A DNA stretch of 64,000 nucleotides, from positions 124,001-188,000 of the forward strand of contig CAWGCC010000064.1 in NCBI GenBank assembly GCA_963820965.1. Direction: 5' to 3'. The notes below the pieces were generated by a model, which ran no database searches, was not told the DNA's origin, and saw nothing but the letters and a program-made list of their open reading frames with translations. The first letter of the stretch is position 1. Each line of letters opens with the position of its first letter. Shown here one piece after another: positions 42,231 to 51,999 of this stretch. This DNA is from DATEDA01 sp963820965 (GTDB lineage: Bacteria; Pseudomonadota; Gammaproteobacteria; Burkholderiales; SG8-39). Made by a program: the position numbers and the translations under genes.

Positions 42231-43198
42231 GAAATTACTTGATCGTCGTTCTCGCCGCCGCGGCGTTCGCGGGGAACGCGGTGGCGCAGAGCCCAGCCGC
42301 CGACTACCCGAACCGCGCGGTGCGGACGATCGTCCCGTACACGCCGGGCACGGGCCCCGATCTCCTCGCCCGCACGATCGGCGCCAGGCTGTCGGAGCGG
42401 TGGAAGCAGCCGGTGGTCATCGAGAACCGTCCGGGCGCGTCTGGGAACATCGGCGCCGAGGCGGTCGCGAACGCCGCACCGGACGGCTACACGCTGATGC
42501 TGAACGTCACGACGCTCGCGATCACGCCGGCGATGTATCCGGCGCTGCCGTTCGACCCGGTGAAGAGCTTTGCGCCGATCTGCCTCGTCGCGACCGGGAG
42601 CATCGTGCTGGTCACGAATGTCGCGGTACCGGTGAAGAACGCCCAGGAGTTCGTCGCGCTGGCGAAAGCGAAGCCGGGCGCGATCAGGTACAGCTCGCCC
42701 GGCAGCGGCACGCCGCAGCACGTCGCGATGGAGCTCTTCAAGCTGCAGACCGGCACCGACCTCTTGCACGTGCCGTACAAGGGCGCAGCGGGCGCGGTCA
42801 CCGATCTCCTCGGCGGCCAGGTCGAGGCGTCGCTGTTGCCGGTGCACCAGGCGAAGTCGAACGTCGACGCCGGCAAGCTGCGAGTCCTCGGGGTGGTCAG
42901 TGGCGCGCGCACACCGCTCTGGCCGGACGTGCCGACGTTCGCGGAGCAGGGCTTTCCGGGCATCGAGGCCGACCTCTGGTTCGGCTACTGGGCGCCGGCC
43001 GGGACGCCGCCGGAGATCCTCGCAAAGATCAACCAGGACGTGGCGCAAACGCTCGCGTTGCCCGACGTGCGCGAGGCGCTCACGAAGCAGGGTCTCGTGC
43101 CGACGCCCGGCGGGCCCGCGGAGCTCGCGGGCATCCTGCGCCGGGAGCTCGACCGCTGGGGCAAGGTGGTCCGCGAGGCGAAGATCAAGGCCGACTGA
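42227..43198 (+). CDS. Bug-family tripartite-tricarboxylate-transporter solute-binding protein
   Basis: 323 residues. A signal peptide (LIVVLAAAAFAGNAVAQ) is followed by YPNRAVRTIVPYTPGTGPDLLAR, VIENRPGASGNIGAE, the HVPYKGAAGAV segment and WFGYWAPAGTPPEI, the hallmarks of Bug proteins. They bind carboxylates and other small ligands in the periplasm. No TctA/TctB membrane subunits are nearby, so this is one of the many orphan Bug proteins. The context suggests its ligand feeds the adjoining catabolic enzymes. Confidence 0.9.
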   Translation: MRNYLIVVLAAAAFAGNAVAQSPAADYPNRAVRTIVPYTPGTGPDLLARTIGARLSERWKQPVVIENRPGASGNIGAEAVANAAPDGYTLMLNVTTLAITPAMYPALPFDPVKSFAPICLVATGSIVLVTNVAVPVKNAQEFVALAKAKPGAIRYSSPGSGTPQHVAMELFKLQTGTDLLHVPYKGAAGAVTDLLGGQVEASLLPVHQAKSNVDAGKLRVLGVVSGARTPLWPDVPTFAEQGFPGIEADLWFGYWAPAGTPPEILAKINQDVAQTLALPDVREALTKQGLVPTPGGPAELAGILRRELDRWGKVVREAKIKAD

Positions 43199-43209
43199 GC
43201 CGTCGGGCG

Positions 43210-44916
43210 ATGGCCGCGGAGAGACCCGGGCGCACGCCGGTGCTCATCGTCGGCGGCGGGCCGTGCGGGCTCGTGCTCGCGATCGAGCTTGGCCGGCGCG
43301 GCGTCGGCTGCGTCGTGTTCAACGACCGGCCGGACACGACACCCCATCCGCAGGCGAACGCGACGCAGGCGCGGACGATGGAGCACTTCCGTCGGCTCGG
43401 CATCGCCGCCGAGGTCCGGCGCCAGGGCCTGCCCGGCGACTATCCGACCGATATCGCGTACTTCACCCGCTACACCGGGTACGAGCTTGCGCGCTTCCGG
43501 CAGCCGGCATCGGCGCGCACCGCCGAGATCGCGCGGGCGTCGACCGGATCGTGGAGCACGCCCGAGCTGCCGCATCGCTGCTCGCAGCTCTACATCGAGC
43601 AGGTGCTCAAGCGTGCGGCCGCGAGCTACCCGTCGGTGACGCTCCGCTTCGGCTGGACGGTGACACGGGTCGAGCTGTCGGCGGACGGCGCGATCGCGCA
43701 CGCGGAGCCCGCCGACCCCGGCGCGCGGGAATCGTGGCGCGGGGACTACCTCGTCGGCGCCGACGGCCCGCGGAGCCTCGTGCGCCGCGCGCTGGAGATC
43801 GACTACGCCGGCGAGAGCGGGGTGGTGCGCGATTTTCTGGGCGGGCGGATGCACGCAACCTATCTCCGCGCGCCGGATCTCTACCGGTTGATCCCGCACG
43901 AGCGGGCCTGGATGTACTGGGCATTCAACCGCGAGCGGCGGGGCTTCATGGCCGCGCTCGACGGGAGCGAGCGGTTCGCCTTCCATACCCAGATCCGCCC
44001 CGGCGAGGAGGACTTCGCCGCGCGGCCCGAGGCGGGCACCGTCTATCTCCGCCAGGCGCTCGGTGCGGAGCTCCCGATCGAGGTGCTCTTCTGCGCGACG
44101 TGGAACGCCGGCTACACGCTGGTCGCCGAGCGGTTCGGGGCCGTCCGCGCCTTCATCGGCGGCGACGCCGCCCACCTCTTCACGCCGACCGGCGGGCTCG
44201 GCTACAACACCGCGGTCGAGGACGCGGTGAACCTCGGCTGGAAGCTTGCGGCGGTGCTGCAGGGCTGGGGCGGTCCGGCGCTGCTCGCGACGTACGAATC
44301 GGAGCGCCGGCCGGCGGCGCAGCGGAACACCGCGATCGCACGCGGCTTCGCCGACAGCATCGGCCGCTACACTGCGCACGAGGCGATCGAGGCGTCCGGT
44401 CCGGAAGGCGACCGCGTGCGCGCCGAGGCGGGCGCGTACCTCCTCGACCACGCCCGGCGCGAGTTCAACATCCCGGGCGTCACCTTCGGCATTCGCTACG
44501 ATGCCTCGCCGATCGTGCTTGCCGACGCGGCGCCGCCACCTGACGAGATCAACCGCTACGTGCCGTCGGGCGTCCCGGGCGGCCGGGCGCCGCACGCGTG
44601 GCTCGCTGACGGCTCCTCTCTTTACGATCGCCTCGGCCGCGACTTCACGCTGGTCCGGTTCGCCGCCGCGGACGCGTCCAGGTTTGTCGAGGTGGCGCAG
44701 GCGCTGGCGATCCCCCTCGCCGAGCTCGACCTGTCGCGCGAACCCGCGACAAGCGAGTTGCGCGAGCTGTACGGCGCCGACTTCGCGCTCGTCCGGCCGG
44801 ACCAGCACCTCGCCTGGCGCGGCGACGATGCCGCCGATGCGCGCGCCGTACTCGAGCGAGTGACCGGGCGAGTTACTCCAGGCGCAGCAGCTTCGCCGCC
44901 GTCTTCCCGAGAATGA
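43210..44916 (+). CDS. FAD-dependent aromatic monooxygenase (PheA/TfdB/MhpA family)
   Basis: 568 residues. The FAD motif GGGPCGLVLAIELGRRG is near the start, then GADGPRSLVRRALE (DG motif) and FIGGDAAHLFTPTGGLGYNTAVEDAVNLGWKLA (GD motif). A thioredoxin-like C-terminal domain of about 120 residues ends the protein. Such flavoproteins hydroxylate phenolic compounds with NAD(P)H and O2. It follows the Bug gene by 11 bases, and its 3' end overlaps the convergent amidohydrolase gene by 44 bases. Confidence 0.85.
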   Translation: MAAERPGRTPVLIVGGGPCGLVLAIELGRRGVGCVVFNDRPDTTPHPQANATQARTMEHFRRLGIAAEVRRQGLPGDYPTDIAYFTRYTGYELARFRQPASARTAEIARASTGSWSTPELPHRCSQLYIEQVLKRAAASYPSVTLRFGWTVTRVELSADGAIAHAEPADPGARESWRGDYLVGADGPRSLVRRALEIDYAGESGVVRDFLGGRMHATYLRAPDLYRLIPHERAWMYWAFNRERRGFMAALDGSERFAFHTQIRPGEEDFAARPEAGTVYLRQALGAELPIEVLFCATWNAGYTLVAERFGAVRAFIGGDAAHLFTPTGGLGYNTAVEDAVNLGWKLAAVLQGWGGPALLATYESERRPAAQRNTAIARGFADSIGRYTAHEAIEASGPEGDRVRAEAGAYLLDHARREFNIPGVTFGIRYDASPIVLADAAPPPDEINRYVPSGVPGGRAPHAWLADGSSLYDRLGRDFTLVRFAAADASRFVEVAQALAIPLAELDLSREPATSELRELYGADFALVRPDQHLAWRGDDAADARAVLERVTGRVTPGAAASPPSSRE

Positions 44917-45880
44917 GCTCGCGCTCGGCGGGCGGCACCGCTTCGAGCCGCTGTACCGTGCCGACCGGATCCGCGAGCCCCATGTCGAAGCAGTAGTCGC
45001 TGCCGAGGACGACCCGGTCGGCGCCGACGAGGCGGACCAGGTTCAGGTTGATCCGGTCGTCGTGGCCGATCGTGTCGTAGGTGAACCGGCGCAGGTACTC
45101 GCTCGGCAGCCGCTTCATGTGCTTGAGCTCCGGCCGCACCTTGGTCCCGTGGTCGAGCCGGCCGATCAGCCCCGGGAACGCGCCGCCGGCATGCGGCAGG
45201 TTCACCTCCAGCTGCGGGAACGCATCGAGCACGCCGCCGAAGATCAGCGACGCGGCGGCAACGCCGGTGTCGTAGGGGTTGCCGAGGAGGTTGCGGAGGT
45301 AGTAGTTGCCCGTCCGGTCGCGCCCGATCGTATCGACCGGATGCAGGAAGACCGGCCAGCCGAGCGCCTCCGACTTCGCGTAGACGTCCCAGAACCGCTG
45401 GTCGTCGAGCTCCACGCCGTTGACGTTCGTGGCGAGGTACATGCCGCGCATGCCGGGCAGCTTCGACGCGCGCTCGAGCTCCTTCAACGCGAGCTCCGGC
45501 GCCTGCATCGGCAGCATCGCAAGTCCGACGAAGCGCGTCGGGTGCCGCGCGTGGGCTGCCGAGGCGGCGTCGTTGAACGCCTGCGCGAGCGCGAGCCCGA
45601 GCGCAGGCGACGCCCAGTAGACCATGGGCGTCGTGAGAGAAAGCGCATGAACGTCGACGCCGGCCCGGTCCATCGCCGCGAGCCGGCGGTCCAGGTCGAC
45701 GAAGTCTTCCGTGAACGCGTTCGCGAGCCGCTCGGTGCGGAGCGCGTAGCCCTTGCCCGGGCGATCCAGTTTCGCGCCCTCGCCGGCGCCGTCGCGCTCG
45801 AAGAGACGCAGCCAGTCGGCCGGATACCAGTGGGCGTGGATGTCGACGGTGCGCACGCGGCGCGGGTCTCGAGCGGTCAT
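44873..45880 (-). CDS. Amidohydrolase family protein (ACMSD-like)
   Basis: 335 residues. Metal and catalytic motifs: DIHAHWYPADW (HxH), FLHPVDT, LPHAGGAFPGLIGRLDHG (His) and VVLGSDYCFDMG (Asp). This is the standard ACMSD/gamma-resorcylate-decarboxylase type, more canonical than the paralogue at 41199. Lying convergent with the monooxygenase, it could act on a ring-cleavage product of the same pathway (inference). Confidence 0.85.
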   Translation of the reverse strand: MTARDPRRVRTVDIHAHWYPADWLRLFERDGAGEGAKLDRPGKGYALRTERLANAFTEDFVDLDRRLAAMDRAGVDVHALSLTTPMVYWASPALGLALAQAFNDAASAAHARHPTRFVGLAMLPMQAPELALKELERASKLPGMRGMYLATNVNGVELDDQRFWDVYAKSEALGWPVFLHPVDTIGRDRTGNYYLRNLLGNPYDTGVAAASLIFGGVLDAFPQLEVNLPHAGGAFPGLIGRLDHGTKVRPELKHMKRLPSEYLRRFTYDTIGHDDRINLNLVRLVGADRVVLGSDYCFDMGLADPVGTVQRLEAVPPAERELILGKTAAKLLRLE

Positions 45881-46063
45881 CGGGAGGCTCCGAGTGTGAA
45901 CCGAGGCGGGCGGATGTTAGCGGCTCTGCGCCGCGCGCACAAACACGGCGATCGCGTGATCCATGCTGCTTCTCCATGACTCGCATGCCGCGCGGCTATG
46001 CCGTTTGTGCGCTTTCGAGTCGCGGGCTATCCTGATAGGAGGCTTGAGGAGAAGGAGGGGACC

Positions 46064-47059
46064 ATGAAGACGTTCGCGACCTCGATCGGGATCGTTGCTG
46101 CAGCAGCGCTCGCTGCGTTGCCGGTCGGGTCGACTGCACAGTCGCCCGCCGAGTATCCGGCCCGGCCGGTGAAGGTCCTGGTGCCTTATGCCCCCGGGGG
46201 CGCCACCGACATCATCGCCCGGCACGTCGCAGCGAAGCTGACCGACGCGCTCGGGCAGAGCGTCGTAGTCGAGAACCGCGCAGGGGCGTCGGGGAACGTT
46301 GCGCTCGAGGCGGCGGCGAAAGCGCCGCCGGACGGCTACACGCTGCTCTGCGGCAACGTGTCGACCAACGCGATCAACGAGACGACGTTCGCGCAGACGC
46401 TGCAGACGAAACCGTCCCGCGATCTCGTCGGCATCACCAAGCTCGTCGAGATCCCGCACATCATCGTCGTGACACCTGCGTTTCCGGCCGGATCGGTGGC
46501 GGAGATGGTCGCGGAGGCGAAGCAGAACCCGGGCAAGCTCAACTACGCCTCGGCCGGGCTCGGCACGTATCCGCATCTCGACATGGTGCGGCTGGAGAAG
46601 GCGGCGGGAATCACCTTGACGCACGTGCCGTACAAGGGCGGCGCCGGGCAGATGCTTCCCAGCCTGATGGCCGGCGAGACCCAGCTCGCGTTCATCAACC
46701 TTGCGTCGTCGCTCCCGCAGGTGCGCTCGGGCAAGCTGAAGGCGATCGCGACCACCGCGCCGGTGCGTCTCGCGGAGCTGCCCGACGTGGCGACCATGGC
46801 GGAGCAGGGCTATCCGGGCATCGGCACCAACGCCTGGCAAGGACTGTTCGCGCCGGTGGCGACGCCGAAACCGGTCGTCGACAAGCTGTATGCCGCGGTC
46901 GCGAAAACGCTGTCGCAGCCGGAGATGAAGGAGATGCTGGCGAAGCAGATGATGACCGTTGCGCTGTCGGCCTCGCCCGAGGAGTTCAGCGCGCTCGTGC
47001 AGAAGGAAACGCGCGAGTGGGCGGAGGTCGTGCGCGAGAGCAAGATCAAGGTCGACTGA
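46064..47059 (+). CDS. Bug-family solute-binding protein
   Basis: 331 residues with signal peptide (FATSIGIVAAAALAALPVGSTAQ). Family motifs: YPARPVKVLVPYAPGGATDIIAR, VVENRAGASGNVAL, HVPYKGGAGQMLPSLMAGE and WQGLFAPVATPK. The ribosome-binding region AGGAGAAGGAGGGG is unusually strong, suggesting high expression. It is followed 12 bases later by the CocE-type hydrolase. No transporter membrane subunits are adjacent. Confidence 0.9.
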   Translation: MKTFATSIGIVAAAALAALPVGSTAQSPAEYPARPVKVLVPYAPGGATDIIARHVAAKLTDALGQSVVVENRAGASGNVALEAAAKAPPDGYTLLCGNVSTNAINETTFAQTLQTKPSRDLVGITKLVEIPHIIVVTPAFPAGSVAEMVAEAKQNPGKLNYASAGLGTYPHLDMVRLEKAAGITLTHVPYKGGAGQMLPSLMAGETQLAFINLASSLPQVRSGKLKAIATTAPVRLAELPDVATMAEQGYPGIGTNAWQGLFAPVATPKPVVDKLYAAVAKTLSQPEMKEMLAKQMMTVALSASPEEFSALVQKETREWAEVVRESKIKVD

Positions 47060-47071
47060 CGGCGCGCGCTC

Positions 47072-48760
47072 GTGGCGAAGCGCACGGCCCGGCTCTCCCA
47101 GCCGCGGTACGACCTGACCATCGAGAAGGACCTCGCGATCCCGATGCGCGACGGCGCACGGCTCGCGGCGGATCTCTTCCGGCCGAAGTCGGGCGGCAGG
47201 TTCCCGGTCATCCTAAATGTCGGCGCGTACCAGAAGGACAAGCTGTGGGTGCCGCCCGCCGACCTCGAAGAAGCGCCCAACCCCTACATGAACTGGGAGA
47301 CGGTGAACCCGCTGTGGTGGGTGCCGCGCGGGTACGCCGCGCTGCGGGTCGACAGTCGCGGCACCGGCAAGTCGCCCGGCCGCACCGATCCGTTCTCGCC
47401 CGGCGAAGCGCGGGATTTCTACGATGCGATCGAGTGGTCGGCGCGCCAGCCGTGGTGCAACGGCCGCGTCGGGCTGAGCGGCATCTCCTACTTCGCGATG
47501 ACGCAGTGGCTGGTCGCGAGCCTCAAGCCGCCGTCGCTCGCGGCGATGATTCCGTGGGAAGGCGCCGCCGACATGTACCGCGACTTCGGCTATCACGGCG
47601 GGGTCTTCTCGTTCGGATTCGTCGTCAACTGGTACCACAACCACATGGCGCATCACCTGCTCGGCCGGCCGCAGGCGACCGCGCCCGACGCCTTCGCGAC
47701 ACCGTGGGTGTGGGAGTACATGCGGCACAGTCTCGACAGCGACTGGTACCACGGGCGCCGGCCGATCTGGGACAACGTCGACTATCCGCTCTACAGCGCC
47801 GGCAACTGGAGCGGGATGGGACTACACCTGCGGGGCAACACCGAGGGCTACATGCGCGCGGCGTCGCGGCGGAAGAAACTGCGCATCCACGCCGGCACGC
47901 ATTACCACGGTTTCTACACGGAGGAGGGGCGGCACGATCAGCTCCGCTTCCTCGATCACTGGCTGAAGGGTATCGACACCGGGATCATGCGCGAGCCGCC
48001 GGTGAAGCTCCTCATCCGCAAGGGCGGCCACGGCAACGCCGCGTGGCGATCCGAGGACGAGTGGCCGCTCCGCCGGACGCGCTGGACGAAGTTCTATCTG
48101 CGGCCCGAACGCCCACGCCCGGGAAGCGAGGTCGAAGGCGTGCTCGCGACCGAGGCGCCGCGCAAGGGCGGCTCGGTCTCGTATCCCGCGAGCGGCTTGA
48201 CGAAGGCCGGCGTGGCGACCGCCTCGTGGACCTCTACCGCGCTTGCCGGCAGCCTGCCGCGCATGGGCGCGTCGTTCGAGACCGCGCCGCTGCGCGAGGC
48301 GATCGAAGTGACGGGTCCCGTGGTGCTCGTGCTGTGGGTCGCGAGCACGACCGAGGACATGGACGTTTTCGCGACGATCCGCAACATCGACCGCGACGGC
48401 AGGGACGTGTTCGAGATGGGGCAGCAGGGACAGCCAGTGCCGGTCGCCAAAGGCTGGCTGCGGGCCTCGCACCGCGCGCTGGACGAGAAGTTTTCGACCC
48501 CGTTCCGGCCGTATCACCGGCACGCGACCCGCCAATGGCTCGCGAACGGGGAGGTCGTGCGGATGGACGTGGAGATCTGGCCGACGTCGATGGTGTTCGC
48601 GACCGGGCATCGCATCCGGATCGACATTCAGCCGCGCGACGGGATGGGCGCTGCACCCTACACCCACTACGCGGCGGATTACAACTCGGGAATCAACACG
48701 ATCCATACCGGCGGGAGCCGGGCGTCGTATCTGCTGCTCCCGGTGATCCCGGACCGGTAG
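47072..48760 (+). CDS. CocE/NonD-type hydrolase (X-Pro dipeptidyl-peptidase S15 family)
   Basis: 562 residues from GTG 47072. Motifs: IPMRDGARLAADLFRP, RGYAALRVDSRGTGKS, nucleophile GLSGISYFAMTQW (Ser), a catalytic His in HAGTHYHGF and a C-terminal jelly-roll domain ending YNSGINTIHTGG. Enzymes of this fold split esters (cocaine esterase), acyl amides or Pro-peptides. No signal peptide is seen. Pairing with a Bug protein suggests hydrolysis of an imported ester or amide. Confidence 0.85.
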   Translation: MAKRTARLSQPRYDLTIEKDLAIPMRDGARLAADLFRPKSGGRFPVILNVGAYQKDKLWVPPADLEEAPNPYMNWETVNPLWWVPRGYAALRVDSRGTGKSPGRTDPFSPGEARDFYDAIEWSARQPWCNGRVGLSGISYFAMTQWLVASLKPPSLAAMIPWEGAADMYRDFGYHGGVFSFGFVVNWYHNHMAHHLLGRPQATAPDAFATPWVWEYMRHSLDSDWYHGRRPIWDNVDYPLYSAGNWSGMGLHLRGNTEGYMRAASRRKKLRIHAGTHYHGFYTEEGRHDQLRFLDHWLKGIDTGIMREPPVKLLIRKGGHGNAAWRSEDEWPLRRTRWTKFYLRPERPRPGSEVEGVLATEAPRKGGSVSYPASGLTKAGVATASWTSTALAGSLPRMGASFETAPLREAIEVTGPVVLVLWVASTTEDMDVFATIRNIDRDGRDVFEMGQQGQPVPVAKGWLRASHRALDEKFSTPFRPYHRHATRQWLANGEVVRMDVEIWPTSMVFATGHRIRIDIQPRDGMGAAPYTHYAADYNSGINTIHTGGSRASYLLLPVIPDR

Positions 48761-48763
48761 CGT

Positions 48764-49720
48764 CTAGCGGCGGCTTGTGCGCTTGCGCTCGCGCGCCGGC
48801 GCGGGCAGGTTGAAGACCTCGCGCTGGGCCAGCCGGTCGATCTCGGTCCGCACCAAACGCAACACCTCGTCCACCGCTGCACCGCCCTGCGGCGGACCGG
48901 CGTGGGCGAGGACGAGCATGCGGTGCAGGTTCGCATCTTCGATCGGATAGGCCGCGCAGCGGCCGGCCACGATGTCGTCGTGGAACGTCGAGACCGGCAG
49001 CACGGTGATGCCGGCGCCGGCGAGGACCATGCGTCGGATCGCTTCGATCGAATCGATCTCGGCCTCGATCGCGAGCTGAGCGCCGAACCGCGCCAGCTGC
49101 CGGTCGACGAGTGCGCGGATCGCGGAGGTCACGATCACCGGGGTCCGGCCCAGCTCGGTCAGGCTGTAGCCGCGCTTCATGCCGCGCTCTGCGGCGCCAG
49201 CGAACACGACGATCGGCTCGGCGAGGAGCGGCGACGTCGCGAGGCTGCGTGAGTGCGGCGGATTGGTGAGCACGGCCACGTCGACTTTCGCGCTCAGGAG
49301 GCCGTCGAAGAGCTGCGAGCTGAACTCCTCCACGACCTTGAGCGTCACCGACGGGCACTCGGTCCGGGCCCGCGTGACGCAGCCCGGCAGGAGCAGCGGC
49401 GCGAGCGTCGGCGAGGTGCCGAGCACGACCCGGCCGCGCACTGCGCTTCGGGCGCGCCTGACCTGCGTCTCCGCGAGCGCGACCTCGCGCAGGATCCGCC
49501 GCGCGTGCTCGAGCAGCTCGCGCCCTGCTCCGGTCAGCCGGATGCCGCGCGGCCGCCGTTCGAGCAGGCCGACGCCGAGCTCGGTCTCGAGCTGGAGGAT
49601 GCGGCGGGTGAGCGCGGGCTGGGTGATCCCGAGGTCGTCGGCCGCGTGTGTGATGCTGCCGCGGTCGGCGACCTGCACAAAACACTTCATGGTCCGGATG
49701 TCCACAGCGCTGCGAGCCAT
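48764..49720 (-). CDS. LysR-type transcriptional regulator
   Basis: 318 residues. The winged helix occupies about 1-65: IRTMKCFVQVADRGSITHAA and LGITQPALTRRILQLETELG, with RTxGxxLLEHAR-type linker residues. The effector domain follows (VVLGTSPTLAPLLLPG, VLAGAGITVLP). LysR proteins usually control the divergent operon; here that is the twin oxidoreductase/LLM operon starting 99 bases away. The protein ends with a basic tail (RERKRTSRR). Confidence 0.9.
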   Translation of the reverse strand: MARSAVDIRTMKCFVQVADRGSITHAADDLGITQPALTRRILQLETELGVGLLERRPRGIRLTGAGRELLEHARRILREVALAETQVRRARSAVRGRVVLGTSPTLAPLLLPGCVTRARTECPSVTLKVVEEFSSQLFDGLLSAKVDVAVLTNPPHSRSLATSPLLAEPIVVFAGAAERGMKRGYSLTELGRTPVIVTSAIRALVDRQLARFGAQLAIEAEIDSIEAIRRMVLAGAGITVLPVSTFHDDIVAGRCAAYPIEDANLHRMLVLAHAGPPQGGAAVDEVLRLVRTEIDRLAQREVFNLPAPARERKRTSRR

Positions 49721-49819
49721 GCAAGGCGGGCATGGCGATGATAACCCGGACGCATTTGTGCGCGGTTTGCCCGTATGATTCCATCGCGGTGCGGACATCC
49801 GCGACCTGCCGGAGGCGGA
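49721..49819. promoter_or_regulatory. Divergent LysR/oxidoreductase promoter region
   Basis: A 99-base gap between the LysR gene and the oxidoreductase operon. TATGAT at 49774-49779 could be a -10 for the plus strand; I see no good -35. A T-N11-A LysR box should lie here, but no single palindrome stands out. Confidence 0.4.
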
Positions 49820-50884
49820 ATGAAGAGAATCGGCGTGGGAATCATCGGCACCGGCTGGTGCGGCGGCATCCGCGCGGAGACCTGCGCCTGTCATCCGCTC
49901 GTGGAGAACCTGCACGTCGCGGAGACGCGACCCGAGCGGTTGCGCGAGATCGCGGCCAAGACCGGAGCGAAGACCGCGACCGCCGACTACCGGGAGCTGC
50001 TCCGCCTCGACGGCATCGACGCGATCATGATCTCGGCGACGCCCGAGTCGACCCATTTCCCGATGGCGCGCGACGCGCTCGCCGCGGGAAAACACGTGCT
50101 GCTCGAGAAGCCGATCGCGATCGAGCTCGCCGAGGCCGACGAGCTCATCGCGGCTGCGCGGCGGAGCAGGCTCAAGTTCACGATCGGCTACTCGCAGCGC
50201 TTCAATCCGAAGTACGCGTACGTGAAGCAGTGCGTGCGCGACGGCACCATCGGCAGGCCGGTGAGCGCCCTCGTGAGCCGTCACATCACCCGCGGCCTCG
50301 GGACGAAGATCACCGGCCGGTCGAAGCTCTCGCCGGCGGCCATGGAGTCGACCCACGATCTCGACTTCGTGCTCTGGTGCCTGGAGCCGGCGAAGCCGGT
50401 GCGGGTGTACTCGCAGCTCGCCTTCGGCGCGATGCAGGCGACGACGGGCGCGGCGATCCCCGACTGCCAGTGGATCACGGTGACGATGGACAGCGGCCTC
50501 GCGTTCGTGGTCGGCGGTGGCTGGAGCCTGCCGCCCGGCTATCCCAACTTCTCGACCACCTGGATCGAGTTCCTCGGGACGGAGGGCGCGCTTCTCATCG
50601 ACGACGGCCACAAGGACGTCGTCCTGAACACGATGAAGACGGGCATGCAGCTGCCGATGTCGACCATGCCAGGCGAGTCGGTCGAGCACGTCTACGCCGG
50701 ACCTATGGCGGCCGAAACCGCCCACTTCATCGAGGCGGTCGCCTACGACCGCCCGCTGGTGGTGACCCCCGAGCACGCGCGGATGGTGATGGAGGTCTAC
50801 ATGGCGGCCGACCTCTCGGCCGAGCGCAACGTGCCGGTCGATCTGCCGCTCGCCGGAGCGCCGGCGAAGCGCGCGGCGGCCTGA
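49820..50884 (+). CDS. Gfo/Idh/MocA-family oxidoreductase 1
   Basis: 354 residues. Rossmann motif VGIIGTGWCGG, then AGKHVLLEKPIAIEL (the conserved EKP, with Lys) and the C-terminal beta-sheet domain with STHDLDFVLWCLEP (catalytic-type His/Asp). AGGCGGA precedes ATG 49820. Such enzymes oxidise or reduce sugars, inositols or cyclic polyols with NAD(P). The second paralogue starts 5 bases after its stop, so the two may form one enzyme complex. Confidence 0.85.
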   Translation: MKRIGVGIIGTGWCGGIRAETCACHPLVENLHVAETRPERLREIAAKTGAKTATADYRELLRLDGIDAIMISATPESTHFPMARDALAAGKHVLLEKPIAIELAEADELIAAARRSRLKFTIGYSQRFNPKYAYVKQCVRDGTIGRPVSALVSRHITRGLGTKITGRSKLSPAAMESTHDLDFVLWCLEPAKPVRVYSQLAFGAMQATTGAAIPDCQWITVTMDSGLAFVVGGGWSLPPGYPNFSTTWIEFLGTEGALLIDDGHKDVVLNTMKTGMQLPMSTMPGESVEHVYAGPMAAETAHFIEAVAYDRPLVVTPEHARMVMEVYMAADLSAERNVPVDLPLAGAPAKRAAA

Positions 50885-50889
50885 GGGAC

Positions 50890-51999
50890 ATGCCGCGGAA
50901 GAATCCCCGGCGGATCGGCCTTGCGATCGTCGGCGGCGGCCGGATCGGCCTGATCCGCGGCGAGATCGCCAAGCGTCACGCCCAGGTCGACTGGATCGGG
51001 CTCGCGGAGAAGAACCCGGCACGGGCGCAGCTCGTCGCCGAGCGGATCGGGGCCGATTTCGTTACCGGCGATCATCGCGAGCTGCTCGCGCGGCCGGAGG
51101 CGACAGCCGCGATCATCGCCACGGACGAGCATCTGCACGTCGCGCCGATCCTGGCGGCGCTCGAGCGGAAGCTCGCGCTCTTCATCGAGAAGCCGCTCGC
51201 CACCGAGCTCGCCGAGTCGGCGCAGGTGCTGACGGCGATCCGCGAGGCCGGTGTCGATGCGGTGGTCGGGTACACGCAGCGGTTCCGGAGGCGCTGGCTG
51301 GTGGCGAAGGAGAAGGTCCGCACCGGGAGCCTCGGCGACGTCTCGCTCGTCACCTCGCGCGCGTTCATGAACCGGCTGGTCGCGCTGGACAACTACAAGC
51401 GGACGAGCGACCCCAGCCGCATCTCGCCGATGGTGATCTCGGGCACGCACGCGCTCGACATCGTCATGTGGATGATGGAGGGAAACACGGCCGTCGAGAT
51501 CTACGCGCGTTCGGTCGACAAGGCGCTGGGGCCGGCGTGCCGCGGCATCGACGCGACGGTGGGGACGATCGCGTTCGCCGACGGTGCGCTCTACCATTCG
51601 GCCATCTCCTGGGCCCTGCCGGTCGTCTGGCCGGGCGCGGTCTACAGCCTCGAGGTCGGGATCGTCGGCACCGACGGGGTGCTGACCATCGACGACACGC
51701 ATCGCGACATCGTGCTGGCGACGGCGAAGTCGCAGGCGGAAGGCTATGCGCCCGATCAGTCGCGACGGGTCGATTTCCTCACCAGCTATCCGCCCGGCGA
51801 TATCGCGCTCGGCGAGCTGCGCGGGCCGATGCGGGACGAGACCGAATCGTGGCTCAACCGCCTCGCCCTCGGTCTGTCCACGCAGCACGCGACCGCGGCC
51901 GACGGCCACAGCAGGCTGATGCTCACGAAGGCGTTCGATCTCTCGGCGCGCCTGCGGCGGCCGGTGAATCTCCCGATCGCGCCGGAGGACGTTCGATGA
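50890..51999 (+). CDS. Gfo/Idh/MocA-family oxidoreductase 2
   Basis: 369 residues. Rossmann motif LAIVGGGRIGLIRG, LALFIEKPLATEL (EKP) and SGTHALDIVMWMMEGN (His/Asp). It is a diverged paralogue of the upstream gene: the same fold and order, but different spacing and a short basic N-terminus (PRKNPRR). Its stop overlaps the LLM gene start (ATGA), so the three genes are one operon under probable LysR control. Confidence 0.85.
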   Translation: MPRKNPRRIGLAIVGGGRIGLIRGEIAKRHAQVDWIGLAEKNPARAQLVAERIGADFVTGDHRELLARPEATAAIIATDEHLHVAPILAALERKLALFIEKPLATELAESAQVLTAIREAGVDAVVGYTQRFRRRWLVAKEKVRTGSLGDVSLVTSRAFMNRLVALDNYKRTSDPSRISPMVISGTHALDIVMWMMEGNTAVEIYARSVDKALGPACRGIDATVGTIAFADGALYHSAISWALPVVWPGAVYSLEVGIVGTDGVLTIDDTHRDIVLATAKSQAEGYAPDQSRRVDFLTSYPPGDIALGELRGPMRDETESWLNRLALGLSTQHATAADGHSRLMLTKAFDLSARLRRPVNLPIAPEDVR

